Assembly (NCBI GenBank): GCA_965237485.1
Contig: CBDEFQ010000009.1
Span: 62,001-126,000 of the forward strand
From: JAAELZ01 sp965237485
Lineage (GTDB): Bacteria; Pseudomonadota; Gammaproteobacteria; Arenicellales; Poriferihabitantaceae
DNA: 64,000 nt
Direction: 5' to 3'
Shown: positions 17,970 through 28,997 of the stretch, in pieces
How positions within the stretch are numbered: the stretch's first letter is position 1
How the letters are laid out: each line of letters opens with the position of its first letter
Translations under genes and position numbers: made by a program
Notes under the pieces: model-generated
Database searches by the model: none
What the model was told of the DNA's origin: nothing
The model's input: the letters and a program-made list of their open reading frames with translations, nothing else

Positions 17970-18794
17970 ATGATTAATAAAAGCAATAAACTATCGTTAG
18001 TTCGTCAGTGTAAATTGTTGAAGATTCATCGTTCCCATGTTTATTACAAAACCTCACCTGCTAATGAGGATGACTTGGAACTGATGCATCTGATTGATCG
18101 CATTCACCTCAATCGGCCCTTTCTTGGCAGTAGACGCATTCGTGATGTGTTGCAAGATGTAGGCCACCGAGTTGACCGTAAACATGTGCGACGCTTAATG
18201 CGTAAGATGGGCATTAAAGCCATCTATCCTAGGCCTAACACCAGCAAGAAGAAGGCGGGGCACAAGATTTATCCTTATCTGCTAGGTGGGTTGGCCATCA
18301 ATCAACCCAATCAAGCTTGGTGTACCGATATAACTTATATCCCGATGCCTAAGGGCTTTGCTTATCTTACCGTTGTGATGGATTGGTATTCTCGTAAAGT
18401 GCTGTCATGGCGGCTTAGCAACAGCATGGATAGCGCATTCTGCGTAGATGCTTTGGAAGAGGCACTGCATTACTACGGCAAGCCTGATATCTTTAACAGC
18501 GATCAAGGTGCGCAATTTACCAGTGAGGCGTTTACCGGTGTACTCAAAGACAATGGTATTCGCATCAGCATGGATGGCAAAGGTGCTTGGCGTGACAATA
18601 TATTTGTTGAGCGCTTATGGCGCAGCGTGAAATATGAGGAAGTCTATTTGCAAGCCTACCAATCGATGAAAGAGGCAAAAGACGGCATTGGCTCCTGGAT
18701 AAACTATTACAACCAAGAGCGTAAACATCAAACATTGGGCATGGTCCCTGACATGATGTATGATCCATGTCGCGGCCTGAAATTGGCTGCTTAA
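17970..18794 (+). CDS. IS3 OrfB transposase, copy 2
   Basis: An intact 274-residue DDE transposase subunit. It is identical to copy 1 except for Ile in DNIFVERL. Like copy 1, its frame stays open upstream to the orfA slippery site, so it is probably made as an OrfAB fusion. Confidence 0.92.
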   Translation: MINKSNKLSLVRQCKLLKIHRSHVYYKTSPANEDDLELMHLIDRIHLNRPFLGSRRIRDVLQDVGHRVDRKHVRRLMRKMGIKAIYPRPNTSKKKAGHKIYPYLLGGLAINQPNQAWCTDITYIPMPKGFAYLTVVMDWYSRKVLSWRLSNSMDSAFCVDALEEALHYYGKPDIFNSDQGAQFTSEAFTGVLKDNGIRISMDGKGAWRDNIFVERLWRSVKYEEVYLQAYQSMKEAKDGIGSWINYYNQERKHQTLGMVPDMMYDPCRGLKLAA

Positions 18795-21227
18795 TCAGCT
18801 GAAAATAACTCCTAAGCCATCTGTCCTAAAAAGCGGGTCCACTTCTGTAATCGATTGGGCTGGAAAGATATTCAAGCGGTTCTGGGCCATTTTGGGTAAC
18901 CACATAACTAATCCAGCCTTTGTTTTGGTATTTGATGCTTTTGCCCAGTGCCTTATTGTTTTCATCGGCTAAACGTGCGGCGCGCACATGCGGGGGCACG
19001 TTTTTCACATAAGCATTTAGTTTGCGCCGCAGTTGCTTGCGGTAAACCAATTGCTCATCGCACTGCCCGGCAATAGTTTGCTGATAGGTTTGCTTTACCA
19101 GTTCCACTGGGTCTTGGTCGTGAAATACGAGATCAAATAGCTTGGCTTGGAACTCTTTTGCTAAGGCCGTCCAGTCCGTGCGCACAGTTTCCAAGCCTTT
19201 AAACACGATTTGTTCTTCAGATATCCCCGTTTCCTTATCAGATTTTATTATCAAGCCCGCGTAGCGCTTTTTACTTCCTGCGTGTGAGCCTCGAATTGTT
19301 GGCATCAAAAACCGATTGAAAAGTGTTTCAAACTCGATCTCCAAAAAGCAATCTAGATCATGATCTATGCGCAGAATTTTCTGCCATTGCGCATTGATCG
19401 AACCTACCAACTCCTTACCAATTTCGCGGCACTGTTCAAAGGATAGATTGTCATCAAGGGAGACGAATATGGAGTCGGTGTCTCCATAAATAACCTGATA
19501 ACCTTTGTCTTGTATCCACCGGCTGGTGGTTTGCATTATTTCATGGCCACGCAAAGTAATGGAGCTTGCCAAGCGTGGATCATAAAAACGACATCCACCT
19601 GAACCCAGCACCCCATAAAACGAATTCATGATGATTTTGATAGCTTGAGAACGTACCGCATCGGCCTCTTTTTTGGCCTGATCACGCTGTTGCCACAAGC
19701 GTTCGATAATGGCCGGCAGATAATGTTTTTCGCGGTGATATTTTGCGCCCCTAAAACCTTCGATGCTGTTGTCACCCTTTAGCCCTTCGATTAATCCCAT
19801 CGGGTCAATTTTAAAAGTGCGAATAATAGACGGATAAAGGCTTTTGTAATCCAACACCAGTACATTGCGATATAAACCGGGCGTAGAATCCATGACATAA
19901 CCTCCGGGGCTAGCGAGTCCGCCACCGTCACCCAAATTAGGCACCACATAGCCCCCTCTGTGCAGGTGAGGCAAATAGAGATTGGTGAACGCGGCAACCG
20001 AACCCGCTCCTCTATCTAACTCTAAGCCGGTGATTTGGCTTCTCAATACTAAATAGTCGATGATCTTGGTATGCGCAAAAATATCGAGTACAAGCTGGCA
20101 ATCCTCTAAATTGTAGGCAGCAAGTTGCGGCTTATTATGTTGGAAATTGTGATTAATTTCAGCTAGTCGATCATCAATATCATGCTCAACTTTTTTACCA
20201 CGATTAAGTAGAGTCTGCGCAACCGACTCCAGCGAAAAGCTAGGGAAGCTCCACGTCGCCGAACGCAAGGCATCAATGCCATCAATAGCTTGTCTACCCG
20301 GAATATAAGCGTAACCCTTTTGGCTATCACCTTTACGCGCACGCCATGTTGCGACCTGTAGATTACGCCCAATAGCAAAACGGATGCGGTGCTTAGCTGC
20401 GCGTTCAACTAGAAGTTTTAGATCAAAATTAATTAGGTTCCAACCAACAATCAAGTCTGGATCCATCAAGGAGATACGCTCCACTAAGCCTTTTAGTAAA
20501 GCGGCCTCATCATCAAACCACAATATCCGCGTGTGATCACAAGGTGCTTGCGGGCCGATCATCAGAACTTCACTAAAGCCGCCGCCAGCCAAGCCAACCG
20601 AATACAACTCGCCGCTCATTGCGCACTCGATGTCGAGTGAAACCACGCGCAAAGTAGGGGTGTAATGTGCCGCCTTTATTCGGCAATCGCGGTATTGAGT
20701 AAACCCATCACGATTTATTGGTGTACCTGAAAATGCGAGTCCACCACAAATGAAGTGCTCAATTACAAATCGATCATGTAAACGAATATCACCTTCTAGA
20801 ACTTCTGCCCCTAGGTTTCGAGCACGCTCCTGGGCCCTAAAGTGTTGATCAATAGTAGGGCTGTAAACAGCCGATACCTTCTCATTACCGAAGGTCTGCA
20901 AACTTAAGGGTTTGAGATTAAGTTCAGATGCGACAGCCGTGTCTTGAGAAGGCGTAAAAAAAACGGGCTGCTCGCCATCTATCAATAATCGTGTTGGGCC
21001 ATTATCAGTGCTCACCCAATATTCTATTTGGGTTTTACCGTTTTGATCGTAACTTGATCTGGCAAGCAAGAAACCGTAATGGATAGCGGGGTTGGTCATG
21101 CAAATAAGTATAAAGTGGTTTCACTTAAAAGCGCACAACCCATTTTCGTAGGATTGTAAATGAGCTTGAATTAACCTAGAAAACTCAATGTAGAATCACG
21201 CCACCACGCCTACTGACAATTCCTGCT

Positions 21228-22319
21228 ATGTCCGCTTTATTTTCTGAACTAATAATCAAGGATGTTCACTTTCGCAACCGCATAGGTGTATCACCGATGT
21301 GTCAGTATTCCTCTGTTGATGGCGTAGCCAATGATTGGCATCTTGTGCACTTGGGTGCTAGAGCCGTGGGCGGGGCTGGCTTGATAGTTGCCGAAGCAAC
21401 AGCCGTTACACCAGATGGGCGTATAACACCCCAATGCGCGGGCTTGTGGAACGACGAGCAAATTGCACCTTTGCGTCACATCACTCAATTTGTACGGCAA
21501 CACGGAGCCGTTGCTGGTATTCAAATCGGTCATGCCGGTCGTAAGGGATCAGCCGCAACCCCATGGAACGGAGGTGCGCACTTACAGGATGATGCGGGCG
21601 GCTGGCCGATGATCGCCCCAACTGATAAAGCCTTCGACCAAGACAGCACACGCTTGATGAAAGCCCCGAGTCAAATGACGTTGGATGATATCGAACGCAT
21701 TCAAACTGCCTTTGTTGATTGTGCAAAGCGTGCCATTGAAGCAGGTTATCAATTGCTCGAACTGCACGCGGCGCACGGCTATCTGCTACACAGCTTTTTT
21801 TCTCCGCTGGTGAATACACGTATCGACGATTATGGAGGGTCACAGCCTAACCGAGCACGGATGCTGTTAGAAACTACTGAAGCGGTTCGTGCAGTTTGGC
21901 CTGAACATTTACCGCTGGCCGTTCGGCTCTCGGCTGCGGATTGGATTCAAGGCGGGTTAACCGTCGATGACAACATTCAGATGGCAGTGTGGCTTAAACA
22001 ACGTGGAGTTGATTTGGTCGATTGTTCCGGTGGGGGCGCCACGCCCGCAGCGCGCGCTTCAATTGGCGAACGTACCGGTGATCAAGTGGGTTTGGCTGCA
22101 CAAATACGCAAGCAATCGGGAATCATGACCATGGCGGTCGGTGCTATCACCGACGCTAAGCAAGCGGAAGCTATCATCGCAGATGGCCAAGCTGACATCG
22201 CGTTACTGGCACGGCAAAGTATGCGTGACCCCTATTGGCCCTTTAATGCAGCAAACGAGCTAGGCGTGGCGACCAAACCGCTGTTGCCTACACAGATCGG
22301 CACCTATATTGGTAGCTAA
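21228..22319 (+). CDS. YqjM-like NADPH-dependent ene-reductase (old yellow enzyme)
   Basis: The 363-residue protein is a single FMN-binding barrel of the YqjM/XenA class. Marks are the N-terminal SPMCQYSS with the thermophilic-like Cys near residue 25, IQIGHAGRKGSA, the active-site LELHAAHGYLLHSF with its His pair, and the phosphate-binding LLARQSMRDPYWPF. These enzymes reduce activated C=C bonds of enones, nitroesters and similar compounds with NADPH. It is transcribed away from polB and may share a transcript with the exporter that follows. Confidence 0.9.
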   Translation: MSALFSELIIKDVHFRNRIGVSPMCQYSSVDGVANDWHLVHLGARAVGGAGLIVAEATAVTPDGRITPQCAGLWNDEQIAPLRHITQFVRQHGAVAGIQIGHAGRKGSAATPWNGGAHLQDDAGGWPMIAPTDKAFDQDSTRLMKAPSQMTLDDIERIQTAFVDCAKRAIEAGYQLLELHAAHGYLLHSFFSPLVNTRIDDYGGSQPNRARMLLETTEAVRAVWPEHLPLAVRLSAADWIQGGLTVDDNIQMAVWLKQRGVDLVDCSGGGATPAARASIGERTGDQVGLAAQIRKQSGIMTMAVGAITDAKQAEAIIADGQADIALLARQSMRDPYWPFNAANELGVATKPLLPTQIGTYIGS

Positions 22320-22387
22320 GCAATCGACAATTTATAATACGGTCACAGGTGAGCCCTTCCTCCTTAAAAGCGAATAACTCCGTAGCC

Positions 22388-23266
22388 ATGAGTTACCCAA
22401 TTGGTGTGGTGCTGGTTATTATCGCGGGCGTATTTTGGTCGACTATGGGTTTAGGAATACGCCACATCGAACAAGCTAACGTGTGGCAAATATTGCTATA
22501 TCGGTCCATTTCATTAGCGTTGTTTCTATTTGTAGTTATATCCGTTCGCACCAAGGGCAAGCCATTTAAAACAATACATAAAGCAGGTCGAGCCGGAGTG
22601 ATCGGTGCTTGGGGACTGGTGTTGGCGTTTAGCTGTTCCATTCATTCAATTCAAACTACGACAGTGGCAAACGCGATGTTTTTGTTTGCTTCAGCGCCTT
22701 TCTTCGCCGCCTTATTAGGCTGGCTGTTACTACGTGAATCGGTGCGTTTAGGAACGTGGGTTGCTACGCTAGTTGCTACCGCGGGTGTGCTTGTAATGGT
22801 TTTAGATGGTATTTCAGTCGGTCACATCGCTGGCAACATAACTGCTTTATTGTCTGCTTTGGGCTTTGCGATATTTACCGTATCATTACGCTGGGGGAGG
22901 TTAGAAGATATGCTGCCGGCGGCATTTTTGGCTGGTGTGTTTGCTATTGCTACGGCGCTGGTCGTCTGCTTATACAATAATTATCCCATCATATTGATTA
23001 ATCACGACGGAGGTATTGCATTATTGCTTGGCGTGTTTCAGCTCGGCCTTGGCTTAACGCTTTATACCTTAGGATCAAAAGTTGTGCCAGCCGTTGAACT
23101 GGCGATGCTATCCCTTACCGAAGTGTTATTGGGGCCATTTTGGGTATGGCTATTTCTTAACGAAGTCGTCAGTAAAAACACGCTAATAGGTGGCTGTATA
23201 CTATTGCTCGCTATCATTGCGAATGCAGTTACAGGCTTAAGCCGCAAACCCATACCGCGGTTATGA
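22388..23266 (+). CDS. EamA/DMT-family exporter 2
   Basis: From the ATG at 22388 (MSYPIGVVLVIIAGVFWSTMG) the product has 292 residues; a GTG at 22349 would add 13. Ten hydrophobic segments in two EamA halves are visible. It is a likely inner-membrane small-molecule exporter of unknown substrate. It follows the ene-reductase by 68 bases, and its stop overlaps the start of the methyltransferase remnant (ATGA). Confidence 0.85.
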   Translation: MSYPIGVVLVIIAGVFWSTMGLGIRHIEQANVWQILLYRSISLALFLFVVISVRTKGKPFKTIHKAGRAGVIGAWGLVLAFSCSIHSIQTTTVANAMFLFASAPFFAALLGWLLLRESVRLGTWVATLVATAGVLVMVLDGISVGHIAGNITALLSALGFAIFTVSLRWGRLEDMLPAAFLAGVFAIATALVVCLYNNYPIILINHDGGIALLLGVFQLGLGLTLYTLGSKVVPAVELAMLSLTEVLLGPFWVWLFLNEVVSKNTLIGGCILLLAIIANAVTGLSRKPIPRL

Positions 23267-23482
23267 GCAATCAAACATTTGACATGGATAAAGTCGATAG
23301 CTGCATACAACGAATGGGCAATGCACTATGAAAGTGATGTGCTAAAGGAAATGGGCTATGTCGCGCACCTCGAAGCTGCCCGAATATTTTCACACGAAGT
23401 TAAAAACCTGAACGCAAAAATTCTCAATGCTGGCTGCGGTACAGGCTTAGCTGGCGCGGAACTTCTCCAATTAATTCGCTAG
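23263..23482 (+). pseudogene. SAM-dependent methyltransferase remnant
   Basis: An ATG overlapping the exporter stop opens MSNQTFDMDKVDSC. After a one-base shift the frame continues YNEWAMHYESDVLKEMGYVAH, then NAKILNAGCGTGLAGAELLQL, the glycine-rich SAM-binding motif I. A TAG follows at once and no more of the domain is found before 23538. The gene is thus frameshifted and truncated to about one third of a methyltransferase. Confidence 0.7.
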
Positions 23483-23537
23483 GTTTTGTTATTTTGACTA
23501 AATCTTTTTCAGGGCCGACTACCTAAGGCCTTTACGC

Positions 23538-24056
23538 CTAGTGGTGTGTCTCTTTAACACTTCGGTCATTCGCACAGGTGTAGGTAATGCTTAAGCCCAT
23601 TGCTTCTAAGACTGCGCTTGCCTCTCCCGTTTCCTCAAAACCTAGCCAACCGAAAATATTACTATTACCTGCATACACCAAACCGATTGTGGCCCCTATT
23701 AAAGTACCGCTGCTAACGGTGATCGACTCTATAGCGACTGCGTTTGACTCATCTGGAGCACCCGATGTAATTTCTATCGTAGCACTTACCGTTCCCCTAG
23801 GAGGGGGCGTATCTTCAAAACCAATCACAGCAACGGAAATACCGTAGCTCTCAGGTGAACACGTAGCGTGTGCTGGCAAGATAGCAACATTAATCACTGG
23901 CTTTACCCAGCTTGAAGGTAAGGCCAATGCGGAACCCGCTACGGCCGAACTGATAGTTATTTTCTTTAGTGCCACGCGCCTGGCCGTTGGCGTATGCCGT
24001 GCATTGGTATCTAGAGAAGAGCGCATTTTATTGCCATTTATTGATCTTGCTGACAT
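23538..24056 (-). CDS. Tat-signal secreted protein of unknown function
   Basis: The 172-residue protein has an N-terminal twin-arginine-like signal (ARRVALKKITISSAVAGSALAL) followed by SSWVKPVINVAILPAHA, a pattern seen in small Tat-exported proteins of gammaproteobacteria, with probable cleavage after AHA. The remaining about 115 residues are beta-rich with two Cys (ATCSP near the new N-terminus and YTCAND near the end) that may pair. I know no function. It lies 178 bases downstream of the giant surface-protein gene on the same strand. Confidence 0.6.
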   Translation of the reverse strand: MSARSINGNKMRSSLDTNARHTPTARRVALKKITISSAVAGSALALPSSWVKPVINVAILPAHATCSPESYGISVAVIGFEDTPPPRGTVSATIEITSGAPDESNAVAIESITVSSGTLIGATIGLVYAGNSNIFGWLGFEETGEASAVLEAMGLSITYTCANDRSVKETHH

Positions 24057-24234
24057 TCGATGATGTGATCTAATTGTATTTGTAGAAAATATACCGTTCT
24101 AGTTCTATCAGTAAATAGAAGTCAGATATTCTGCTCGGCACGAAAACTAGACTCAACAGACACAATTATCAAACGAAAGTAGTTGACATACTCTACACTG
24201 ATCCGTGCAGTTGTTATAATTTTAGGCGGCATGT

Positions 24235-27200
24235 TTAGTCTTCTAGCAACAACAAAATACTAGGTAATATAGCTTGAAACAATGCTCTACTCGCCGCTAT
24301 GTTCACACCGTCTCGTGCAACAAAGTACCGACCATCGATAAATGTACCACTCAAACTAATAGAACGGTCTTCGGGACTGATCCCTGAATCGACTGCATCA
24401 AACCAAATTTTCACATCCCCGTCACCGTCTGCATTGAAATCTTCAAATTGAGTAATAGCATTTCCTTCTATTTCAAATAAAATTAAATCGTAAATTTTTC
24501 GATGTACTTGCGCTTGCCCCGGCCCTAATAGCAGGGTATCAATATCAATCTGCTCGGTGCTGTACGGGCCTGTTTCATGCTCTCCCGCAAATAAGACAAC
24601 GGGAATGGGGCCATGTAGCCCCTCTTCAACCAAATTTTCGTCATCCGAGGTCATGAAATCCATTTGGACAGTTAAAGGTTTTACTTCTAGCGAAACTTCC
24701 TGCGTCTTGTGAGCACCCGCATTGTCTTGAAGGTCAAACAATATTGAATATCGCCCAGGCTGATAAAATGTGTGTTGACCGCTGATTTCCCCGCCACCAT
24801 CAGACACAACGCCTAAGTTAAAAACTGAACTAGAGGTGCCTGCCTCTTTCCAATCAACGGTTAAAGTATGGCTATCATTTCCACCTGCATCCATGTAGTT
24901 CATAGCAAACTCGAAGGTTTCCCCTGAGTAAAGGAAAAAGCTATCTTCATCGCCATATAGCGAATCTGTTCGTGCAGTTGGCTCTAATTGTGTAATGGTG
25001 GGTGCCTGATTAGCGATAACCGCTGCTGTGGTGTGAGTGTGTATTCCACCCTTGCCATCGTTGACTTCAACTGTAACTGTGTAGTGCCCGTCATCTATAT
25101 AGGTATGGCTTGCATTGAGGTTCACGTTCATGCCGCAAGTAGATTCGGCGGGCGGGAGCAATGAAATGGTTTGTGAGGGTGAGCCATCACCCCAATCAAC
25201 ACTCGCGCTGTGCGCGAATAAGCCGCCATCACTGAATCTGGCGGATATCAGCGAAATTGCCTGACCTTCCAAGCCGTTAATTTCTTCTCCGGCTTCAACG
25301 ATGGGCGGTAGATTATCAACGTGCACAAAAATGCTCTCAAACCGAGCATTGCCATCAAGGATTTCTAAGTTTATTTCCTGAGCACCTAACAAACAAAATT
25401 GATGCAATGGCGTGGGGTTACTCGATTCTCGCCCGTTCGGGAAGGTCCATTCGTACGCGACATTGCCACAGTTATCAGTCACTCCCAGGTCTTCAAACTG
25501 ATATGCCTCTCCTTCCGACAAGGTAAAAGGCGCTGGCATTGCGCCAACAGGGGCTAGATTATCCCGCACATTAACGCTTGCTTCACAGCTCGCTTCTGCA
25601 CCCGCTTCATCAAGCACAGTTAAGGTGACGGTTGGCGAGCCAATATCATTACAACTAAATACTGACGGGTCGAGATTCATACTCGACACGGGGCCGCCAT
25701 CGCTATCGGTAGAGCCATTGTCAATTGCTTGTGCATTTACTTGGCCTTGGCCTGCATTGTCCAGTGCCAAATCAACGCTCTGGCAACGTGCTATGGGTGC
25801 GTTGTTACTGCCTTGTATTACAATGGCATCGCCTGTTTGTTTCTCAAAACCTTGCAATGAAAAGCTGGCCTTGTCGATTTCCTCTAATCTGTATTCATTG
25901 TATTTTTCATTTAATTCAGTGCCACTCAAACCTTCAAGGCCTGGTGTAAAAATAAGCCATTCTGCAAATGTAAAAGGATCATCATAAAAATTCATATCCA
26001 CTAGCTTCACGGGCAATGGCTCAAAAGTATCGGGGTCGCGCACAATTTCACCGCTGAATTTAAGCACGGTTGATTTTGGTATTACGTCCTTCGAAACCCC
26101 TAATACTTTGAGCTCGGCACTCAACATTTCGCCCTCAAGTATGGGTATCCACACTAAGTCGGTATTGTTAATAAATTCATTTGATTTTACTGAATAGGAC
26201 GGCGTAATCGTTAGCTCGCCACCTGGGTGAATAAACTCCAATTGGCCATTCTCTGCACCCACACCAAGCACCGTGAAAGTGTTTCTACGAATAAAGCTCG
26301 TTTCCGAAGAAGATCGCATCAATACTGGAACAGAAAATGATAAATCAACGGTCAGTTTTGATTTAAATTCGAGCTCTTGATGAATGCTAAAAATATTGGC
26401 CACATCAAGGTCAAACATGCTCAATGACAAAGAGGCCCAATTGATAAGCAGAACGGGTGACGGCCATGAAAATTTATAACCCAGTGCAGCCACCCCTCCA
26501 AATTTTATTGCCGAAGCGATACCATCAAGGTCAATGTTTACTCGGGCGATGTCTGTGTCTTGCGCCGAGCTACCCACTACCAGCCGGCTAATGTCGTCTC
26601 GAGAGTTTGAGACAATCTTATGCTTAATAGTGGTGTCTCCAGAGTCTGAGCCTATATTGACTTCTTTAGTGAAAATTGATTTGAATTGCCCGCGATCTAA
26701 GACATCTACAGTATTCTGGGGTGGCGTGTCCATAATCGGCCCCGTCAAACCAAACTCTACAACTGGTGTACCAATGTAATCCAGGCCTCCGCTAATGAAA
26801 AATTGGTTGGTCAATTCAATGGGGGGGTCAAAACCAAATTGATAGCCTTCGCCGTAATCAGGCCAAGCTAAGCCAAGGTAATTCTCGCCTAAAATATTAA
26901 AGCCCCCATCGGAGTTAGTGCCCAAGCCTATTCCCGCCGCGCCTATCCCAAATTCAAGCAATGGGCCGTCTTCACTAGGGTGCGTTTCTTCCCCTGAGCT
27001 TTTATCAAAAATATCATGCATGGTATTTTTTGCGGTCCAACCTTCAGTCGCAGAATGTTCCAGATGTTTAACATTTCCTGTGACTGTGTAATCAATGCTC
27101 GAATAAGTATCTAAAAACATATATACGTGCGGCCACGTAGTGGACATCTTTAGATCAGAATTATCGCTAATTTCTCTGGTGCTAATGATAAAGTGCTCGT

Positions 27201-28056
27201 TGCCATCGTCACTGTCTACCGGCTCTATTTCAATTTTAACGCTGGGGGTATAATCGATATTAACACTGCCCGGGTCGGTGTTGATTCCACCTTCTATCCC
27301 TTCAATGTGCTTGATGTCATAGTCAATTTCGTAGCCTACTTCGAAATCAGGGTTTTCTTGTTCAACCGCTAGCGAATCCCAATTCACGCAAGCAGCAACA
27401 TCTGTTATTGGTTCAGAGGGATTCCAATCGTAATCCTCTGGGCAACTGTAGCAATTTCCGGTGACCGAATCTAAAAAGGAGCCAATTGGACAAATAAAGC
27501 CCTCTTCTCCACCGGATACTGCTACGGTTTCATCTTGCGCAAAACAGACACCTTGCTCGTCAGCACCAAAAAGGGGGTTGTAACTTTGACCAAGCCCGCA
27601 AGCATAACAATCTCCTGACCCTAAGTCTAAAAACTCGTCATCGTTACAAATAAAGCTAAAGTCACCTTCGAACTGTGCATCGGCGTATTGAAAGCAAACC
27701 CCTGGAATATTGACAGGTAATAGACTATTGTGGGTATATCCAGTAGGGTAGCTATAACAACCATTTGGGTCTGCTATCCCACCGTCAAAATCGCCGCCAT
27801 CGCAACCCAAGTCATATTGATAGTCAGCCGCTTTATAGCGCGTATTAGGAAAGGTAATACAGGTTTCTTCATAATGGGGGGGCCAAGGGAAGAGCACCAA
27901 TATATCTACACATTCTTCATCCAAAAAATTATCGTAACAAACGCCAGCAATTCCCGCCCAATTAACAAACCAAGCAAGCAAGCGGGTTACAGGGGTTCTG
28001 AAAAAATAGTTTTCGTAAACTATTCCGAGGATACAGTATGATACAGCCAATTTCAC
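24235..28056 (-). CDS. giant Cys-rich/PKD surface protein, 5' end replaced by IS DNA
   Basis: The frame encodes 1273 residues, but roughly the first 22 come from the end of the ISNCY-type element, so the native start is lost. After that come Cys-rich repeats of about 40-45 residues (for example CPIGSFLDSVTGNCYSCPED), a long beta-rich region rich in Asp, Gly and Ser without a family I recognise, and from about residue 780 several PKD-like/Ig-like domains (VDWGDGSPSQTISL is a typical PKD strand). No membrane anchor or sorting signal is evident at the C-terminus. It is probably a secreted or surface-displayed protein. The fragment at 30828-31425 carries the same repeats. Confidence 0.65.
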   Translation of the reverse strand: MKLAVSYCILGIVYENYFFRTPVTRLLAWFVNWAGIAGVCYDNFLDEECVDILVLFPWPPHYEETCITFPNTRYKAADYQYDLGCDGGDFDGGIADPNGCYSYPTGYTHNSLLPVNIPGVCFQYADAQFEGDFSFICNDDEFLDLGSGDCYACGLGQSYNPLFGADEQGVCFAQDETVAVSGGEEGFICPIGSFLDSVTGNCYSCPEDYDWNPSEPITDVAACVNWDSLAVEQENPDFEVGYEIDYDIKHIEGIEGGINTDPGSVNIDYTPSVKIEIEPVDSDDGNEHFIISTREISDNSDLKMSTTWPHVYMFLDTYSSIDYTVTGNVKHLEHSATEGWTAKNTMHDIFDKSSGEETHPSEDGPLLEFGIGAAGIGLGTNSDGGFNILGENYLGLAWPDYGEGYQFGFDPPIELTNQFFISGGLDYIGTPVVEFGLTGPIMDTPPQNTVDVLDRGQFKSIFTKEVNIGSDSGDTTIKHKIVSNSRDDISRLVVGSSAQDTDIARVNIDLDGIASAIKFGGVAALGYKFSWPSPVLLINWASLSLSMFDLDVANIFSIHQELEFKSKLTVDLSFSVPVLMRSSSETSFIRRNTFTVLGVGAENGQLEFIHPGGELTITPSYSVKSNEFINNTDLVWIPILEGEMLSAELKVLGVSKDVIPKSTVLKFSGEIVRDPDTFEPLPVKLVDMNFYDDPFTFAEWLIFTPGLEGLSGTELNEKYNEYRLEEIDKASFSLQGFEKQTGDAIVIQGSNNAPIARCQSVDLALDNAGQGQVNAQAIDNGSTDSDGGPVSSMNLDPSVFSCNDIGSPTVTLTVLDEAGAEASCEASVNVRDNLAPVGAMPAPFTLSEGEAYQFEDLGVTDNCGNVAYEWTFPNGRESSNPTPLHQFCLLGAQEINLEILDGNARFESIFVHVDNLPPIVEAGEEINGLEGQAISLISARFSDGGLFAHSASVDWGDGSPSQTISLLPPAESTCGMNVNLNASHTYIDDGHYTVTVEVNDGKGGIHTHTTAAVIANQAPTITQLEPTARTDSLYGDEDSFFLYSGETFEFAMNYMDAGGNDSHTLTVDWKEAGTSSSVFNLGVVSDGGGEISGQHTFYQPGRYSILFDLQDNAGAHKTQEVSLEVKPLTVQMDFMTSDDENLVEEGLHGPIPVVLFAGEHETGPYSTEQIDIDTLLLGPGQAQVHRKIYDLILFEIEGNAITQFEDFNADGDGDVKIWFDAVDSGISPEDRSISLSGTFIDGRYFVARDGVNIAASRALFQAILPSILLLLED

Positions 28057-28997
28057 AGATTAGAGTTGAAGAACCATGGCTAAACCTCTACTTCGTAAAC
28101 ACCTCAGCGCGCCGGGATTACTCAAGTCGATTAGGCAAGTGTTTAGTCAGATAGAAGCTACAGATTCATGCCACGCCCGTAATGATATTTCTCTAGCAGA
28201 TTGTCTGATGTCAGGGATGGCTATTTTCGGGTTGAAGTATCCCTCATTACTTCAGTTCGACCAAGATAAGCAAACCATCCAAGCTAATTTACGCAGCTTA
28301 TACGGGATTAAGAAAGCCCCTTGTGATACGACATTACGTGAGCGGCTAGACAATGTTGACCCTGCACTATTACGCCAAGCCTTTACCCGTAATCTTTGCC
28401 AATCTTCAACGCGGCAAGGGTTTAGAAGGTATGGAGTTTATGGATGAGCACTATCTACTATCGGTGGATGGGACAGGTTACTTCTCATCCAAGCAGGTGC
28501 ATTGCAAGCAGTGCTGTGAAAAGCATCATCGCAATGGTCAGATCACGTATTATCATCAATTGCTGGCGGCGGTATTGGTGCATCCTGATCAGTCTGAGGT
28601 ATTTACATTGGCACCCGAGGCGATCTTGAAGCAAGATGGCGAGGCCAAGAATGACTGTGAACGTAATGCAGCCAAGCGTTTGTTCAAAGACATTCGCAGG
28701 GAACACCCTCATTTAAAGCTGGTGGTCGTAGAGGATGGTTTGTCGTCTAATGGCCCTCATATTGAATGACTTAAGTCACTGGACATGCGTTTTATTCTAG
28801 GCGCAAAACAAAGTGACCATGGGTTTCTATTTGACTGGGTGAGTCACACAAAAGCCACAAAAACAGTGGAACTCATAGATTCCAAGGGGGTGCATCATTG
28901 TTTTCGATACTGTAATCAAGTGCCGCTTAATGATGCGAATTTCCAGATGCAGATCAATTTCTTGGAATACTGGGAAACCAAAGCATCGGGTAAAACA

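Larger units (their letters stand above)
17580..18846 (+). mobile_element. IS3-family element, copy 2, inside polB
   Basis: The 1267-base element sits in the polB 3' end with a 3-base target duplication GTA (17577-17579 and 18847-18849). Removing the element and one GTA restores an open polB frame (SSPIDYNHYVDRQL). It lies on the opposite strand to polB. It matches copy 3 more closely than copy 1. Confidence 0.95.
17472..21099 (-). pseudogene. polB: DNA polymerase II (family B), split by IS3
   Basis: The main frame (18826-21099) encodes 751 native residues plus six from the IS. Visible motifs are the exonuclease SLDIEC (residues 154-159), DYKSLYPSII, KKRYAGLI and the catalytic YGDTDS near residue 537. 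The remaining 34 codons, starting NHYVDRQLKPV and ending ISAQKSLF, lie beyond IS3 copy 2 at 17472-17576. Joined, the protein has 785 residues against 783 in E. coli. The lost tail carries the beta-clamp-binding motif (QKSLF; QLGLF in E. coli). The truncated enzyme keeps its polymerase and exonuclease sites but should lose its clamp contact. Confidence 0.93.

Noticed and set aside
24182..24225. TTGACA and TATAAT boxes that could form a promoter
   Set aside because: The spacer is about 26 bases and the promoter would point into the 3' end of the giant gene on the opposite strand.
24235..28056. Several plus-strand frames of 70-120 residues opposite the giant surface gene
   Set aside because: They are shadows of the long minus-strand coding sequence, without ribosome-binding sites or family resemblance.
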